Notes under the pieces: model-generated
Seen by the model: only the letters and a program-made list of their open reading frames with translations
Told to the model about the DNA's origin: nothing
The model's database searches: none
Part shown: one piece after another, positions 61,861 to 64,000 of the stretch
How the letters are laid out: each line of letters begins with the position of its first letter
How positions within the stretch are numbered: the stretch's first letter is position 1
Made by a program: the position numbers and the translations under genes
NCBI RefSeq assembly: GCF_031844705.1
Contig: NZ_CP134609.1
Location: 5,456,001-5,520,000 of the forward strand
Direction of reading: 5' to 3'
DNA: 64,000 nucleotides
Origin: Streptomyces sp. ITFR-16
GTDB lineage: Bacteria; Actinomycetota; Actinomycetes; Streptomycetales; Streptomycetaceae

Positions 61861-62706
61861 ATGTCCCGCCATGTCGCGATCGTCACCGATTCAACGGCCT
61901 ACCTGCCGCCGCAGGCGATGGAACGGCATGGCATCACCGCAGTGCCGCTGACCGTCGTCCTCGGCGATCAGGCGCTGGAGGAGGGCACCGAGATCTCGGC
62001 CCGCTCCCTGGCCCTGGCCCTGCAGAAGCGCCGTCCCGTGACGACGTCACGGCCCAGCCCCGAGGTTTTCGCCGCCACCTACCGCGCAGCCGCGGAAGCC
62101 GGCGCGACCGGCATCGTCTCGCTGCACCTCTCCTCGGAGTTCTCCGGTACGTACGACGCGGCGCTGCTGGCGGCGAAGGACGCGCCGGTGCCGGTGCGGG
62201 TGGTGGACACCGGGATGGTCGCCATGGCCCTCGGCTTCTGTGCCCTGGCGGCCGCCGAGACGGCCGAGGCGGGCGGCAGCCTGGACGACGCCGTGACGGC
62301 TGCCGAGAAGCGGGCATCGGGCACCTCCGCCTACTTCTACGTCGACACCTTGGACTATCTGCGGCGCGGCGGCCGGATCGGCGCCGCGCAGGCCCTGTTC
62401 GGTTCGGCCCTCGCCGTGAAACCGCTCCTCCAGCTGGACGGCGGCCGGATCGAGCTGCTGGAGAAGGTGCGGACGGCCTCGAAGGCCATCGCCCGGCTGG
62501 AGGAGATCGTCGCCGAGCGGGCGGGCACCGGGCGGGTGGACATCGCCGTTCATCACCTGGCGGCGCCGGAACGGGCCGAGCGGCTGGCCGAGCGGCTGTG
62601 CGAGCGGGTCCCCGGCCTGGTCGATCTGCACGTCAGCGAGGTGGGCGCGGTGATCGGGGCGCACACCGGGCCGGGGCTGCTGGCCGCGGTGGTCTCACCG
62701 CGCTGA
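61861..62706 (+). CDS. DegV-family fatty-acid-binding protein
   Basis: A 281-residue protein of the DegV/FakB fold, which binds a fatty acid and presents it to a kinase (FakA) for use in lipid synthesis. Seen motifs are VAIVTDSTAYLPPQ, TSRPSPEVF with the Thr-Ser pair that contacts the carboxylate, LSSEFSGTYDAA, the VVDTGMVAMALGF strand, and the C-terminal GAVIGAHTGPGLL. No FakA-like gene is in the window. The ATG is 7 bases after a -10 box. comEA follows in the same direction after 177 bases holding a striking palindrome array. Confidence 0.92.
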   Translation: MSRHVAIVTDSTAYLPPQAMERHGITAVPLTVVLGDQALEEGTEISARSLALALQKRRPVTTSRPSPEVFAATYRAAAEAGATGIVSLHLSSEFSGTYDAALLAAKDAPVPVRVVDTGMVAMALGFCALAAAETAEAGGSLDDAVTAAEKRASGTSAYFYVDTLDYLRRGGRIGAAQALFGSALAVKPLLQLDGGRIELLEKVRTASKAIARLEEIVAERAGTGRVDIAVHHLAAPERAERLAERLCERVPGLVDLHVSEVGAVIGAHTGPGLLAAVVSPR

Positions 62707-62729
62707 GGCCCGCGCCGCGCCGTACCCGG

Positions 62730-62788
62730 GGTGACCCCACCTGTGGTGACGTCACCGGTGGGTGAAGTCACCGGCGGGTGACGTCACC
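62730..62788. repeat. array of the palindrome GGTGACGTCACC
   Basis: Copies at 62745-62756, 62761-62772 (one base differs, GGTGAAGTCACC) and 62777-62788 are spaced exactly 16 bp. A weaker copy GGTGACCCCACC is at 62730-62741. The array lies upstream of comEA and downstream of the degV stop, and suits cooperative binding of a dimeric regulator. Confidence 0.85.
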
Positions 62789-62869
62789 CTCCAGGGTGGT
62801 CGGGATATCCACAATGGGCTGCTTTTCCACGGGAATTGAGCAAGATCAGCGGGTTCCGGCGAAAGTGCC

Positions 62870-62883
62870 TAGCGTCGTGAGGC
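62870..62883 (+). promoter_or_regulatory. -10 element of comEA, near-leaderless
   Basis: TAGCGT at 62870-62875 ends 8 bases before the ATG. The palindrome array ends 81 bases further upstream. Confidence 0.5.
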
Positions 62884-63999
62884 ATGGCTTCCCGATCACA
62901 TCGTGCAACCAGCGGACCCGGCCGTGCCCCGGCCTCGGACACCCGCGCCCGGCGACCAGGGGCGGGCACGGGGCCCGGCCGGCGCCGGGTGAGAGCCCGC
63001 GCCGACATGGCCGAGGCGGCGCGCAGCCGCGCCGATGCGCTCATGGCGGGCGGGTACGGGGGACGGGTTGCCCGGCCGGTGGCGGGGATGGGGGCGGACC
63101 CCGGTGGGGCGGGGATGGGGGCGGATCCTGGTGGGGCGGGGAATTCCGGGGTTCCTGGCGCTTCTGACGTTTCCCGGCCTGCGCAGCCTGTGGGGGGTGC
63201 GGGTGATGTGGCCGGCCTGGCTGAGGCGGTCCCGTCTTCTGCGACGGGTTCGGGGGCGGCCGGGCGGTGGGCCTCAGGGGTGCTCGCGGTGCGGGAGCGG
63301 CTGCCGATGTGGGTGCAGCTCAGATGCGGACTGGAGCCGAGGACCCTTGCCGCGCTCGCCGTCGTCCTGGTCACGGCCGCCGTGTTCGCCGGGGTGCACT
63401 TCTGGTCGGCCCGCCCCGAAGGTGTGCGGGCTCCCGAAGTGGTCGGTGAGGCCGTGCACGCGCCGGACCCGGCGGCGGACCCCGGGGGAGGGGAGCCCGG
63501 CCCGCCCGAGCCGTCTCCCGGGCCGCCGGCCGTCGCCGGTGCGGGCGGCGAGATCGTGGTGGACGTGGGCGGGAAGGTGCTGCGGCCCGGCATTCACCGG
63601 CTGCCGCCCGGATCGCGGGTCGCCGACGCGTTGCGCGCGGCCGGTGGGCCCCGGCCCGGGGCCGACCTGGACGGCCTCAACCGCGCCCGGGTGCTCATGG
63701 ACGGGGAGCAGATCCTGGTGGGCGTCCCGCCGGGACCCGCCGTCGGCGGGACGGGAGGGGGCGGTACGGGAGGAGGAGCCGTAGGTTCGGCTGGACCGGG
63801 TGGTGGCGGGCCGGTGAGCCTGAACACCGCGACGCCGGACCAGTTGGAGGGCTTGCCCGGTGTCGGCCCCGTCCTCGCCCAGCACATCGTCGACTACCGC
63901 ACCCGGCACGGCGGTTTCCGGTCCGTCGACGAACTGCGCGAGGTCAACGGGATCGGCGACCGCCGGTTCGCGGATCTTCAGCCGTTGGTGCGGCCGTGA
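62884..63999 (+). CDS. comEA: ComEA-family DNA-binding membrane protein
   Basis: A 371-residue bitopic protein. After a long Arg/Gly/Ala-rich N-terminus (1-150) there is one span (about 155-176), a Pro/Gly linker, an SLBB domain (about 220-285, IVVDVGGKVLRPGIHRLPPGSRVADAL) and a C-terminal helix-hairpin-helix domain (about 312-371, VSLNTATPDQLEGLPGVGPVLAQHIVDYR). ComEA binds incoming DNA in naturally competent bacteria; its role in Streptomyces is unclear. A 27-bp tandem repeat lies near 63084-63137. The tail reads GTGAG, so a comEC gene with a GTG start overlapping this stop probably begins at 63996 and runs out of the window. ATG 63007 is a possible shorter start. Confidence 0.9.
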   Translation: MASRSHRATSGPGRAPASDTRARRPGAGTGPGRRRVRARADMAEAARSRADALMAGGYGGRVARPVAGMGADPGGAGMGADPGGAGNSGVPGASDVSRPAQPVGGAGDVAGLAEAVPSSATGSGAAGRWASGVLAVRERLPMWVQLRCGLEPRTLAALAVVLVTAAVFAGVHFWSARPEGVRAPEVVGEAVHAPDPAADPGGGEPGPPEPSPGPPAVAGAGGEIVVDVGGKVLRPGIHRLPPGSRVADALRAAGGPRPGADLDGLNRARVLMDGEQILVGVPPGPAVGGTGGGGTGGGAVGSAGPGGGGPVSLNTATPDQLEGLPGVGPVLAQHIVDYRTRHGGFRSVDELREVNGIGDRRFADLQPLVRP

Positions 64000-64000
64000 G

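Noticed and set aside
63084..63137. 27-bp tandem repeat in comEA considered as a regulatory or mobile repeat
   Set aside because: It is an in-frame Gly/Ala/Pro low-complexity linker coding for repeated GMGADPGGA and needs no other explanation.

Overview
The window is a high-GC actinobacterial chromosome segment, almost certainly from a Streptomyces. It has frequent GTG starts, GC-rich third positions, hairpin terminators mostly without U-runs, tRNA genes lacking an encoded CCA, and a gene order (clpP1-clpP2-clpX, valS-folC-ndk, mreBCD-mrdA-rodA, rne, rplU-rpmA-obg, proB-proA, nadD-rsfS, leuS, comEA) that matches my memory of S. coelicolor. I see no phage, plasmid, insertion sequence, CRISPR array or secondary-metabolite cluster.

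Layout. 0-3 kb: Clp protease and its ClpX unfoldase. 3-9.4 kb: a proline-rich membrane protein, valS, folC with a small membrane protein, and ndk. 9.6-15.9 kb: the mre/rod wall-synthesis cluster. 15.9-25.9 kb: a CYTH-CHAD protein, a radical SAM protein and its usual partner separated by an unusual repeat membrane protein, then a very large RNase E/G. 26-28.8 kb: galU, a LicC-like cytidylyltransferase and a glycerol-1-phosphate-dehydrogenase-type enzyme. 28.8-31.2 kb: rplU-rpmA-obg behind a structured leader. 31.2-40.7 kb: two CDP-glycerol-type glycerophosphotransferases, galE and rfbA-rfbB-rfbD with convergent rfbC. 40.9-44.1 kb: proB, a hypothetical gene and proA. 44.1-51.3 kb: paralogous membrane proteins, an M48 protease, two tiny membrane proteins, nadD, an LCP-like protein, rsfS and a histidine phosphatase. 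51.4-54.7 kb: two identical tRNA-Ala(GGC) genes flanking a regulator, a DHA2 exporter, a 32-codon candidate ORF and a zinc-ribbon protein. 54.7-64 kb: a NuoF-like/ferredoxin fusion with a bis-heme membrane partner, leuS behind a leucine attenuator, a coiled-coil membrane protein, a DegV protein and comEA, probably running into comEC just outside.

How the genes fit together. The core is housekeeping: proteolysis, charging of Val and Leu tRNA, folate, nucleotides, elongation-type or spore-wall synthesis, RNA decay, ribosome biogenesis, proline and NAD. Laid over it is a cell-surface polymer locus split by the rplU-rpmA-obg block. It can make UDP-glucose, UDP-galactose, dTDP-rhamnose and possibly a CDP-activated glycerol, and has two polymerase-type transferases. 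The pairing of a glycerol-1-phosphate-dehydrogenase-type enzyme with a cytidylyltransferase, next to teichoic-acid-type polymerases, is the best candidate here for an undescribed system: a wall polymer built on the opposite glycerol-phosphate enantiomer.

Regulatory structure is also rich. About ten genes have a TAnnnT -10 box only 6-8 nt before the start codon, the mark of leaderless mRNAs. Two genes appear to start at CTG. rplU has a predicted three-way-junction leader, leuS a leader-peptide attenuator, and comEA a 16-bp-period array of the palindrome GGTGACGTCACC.
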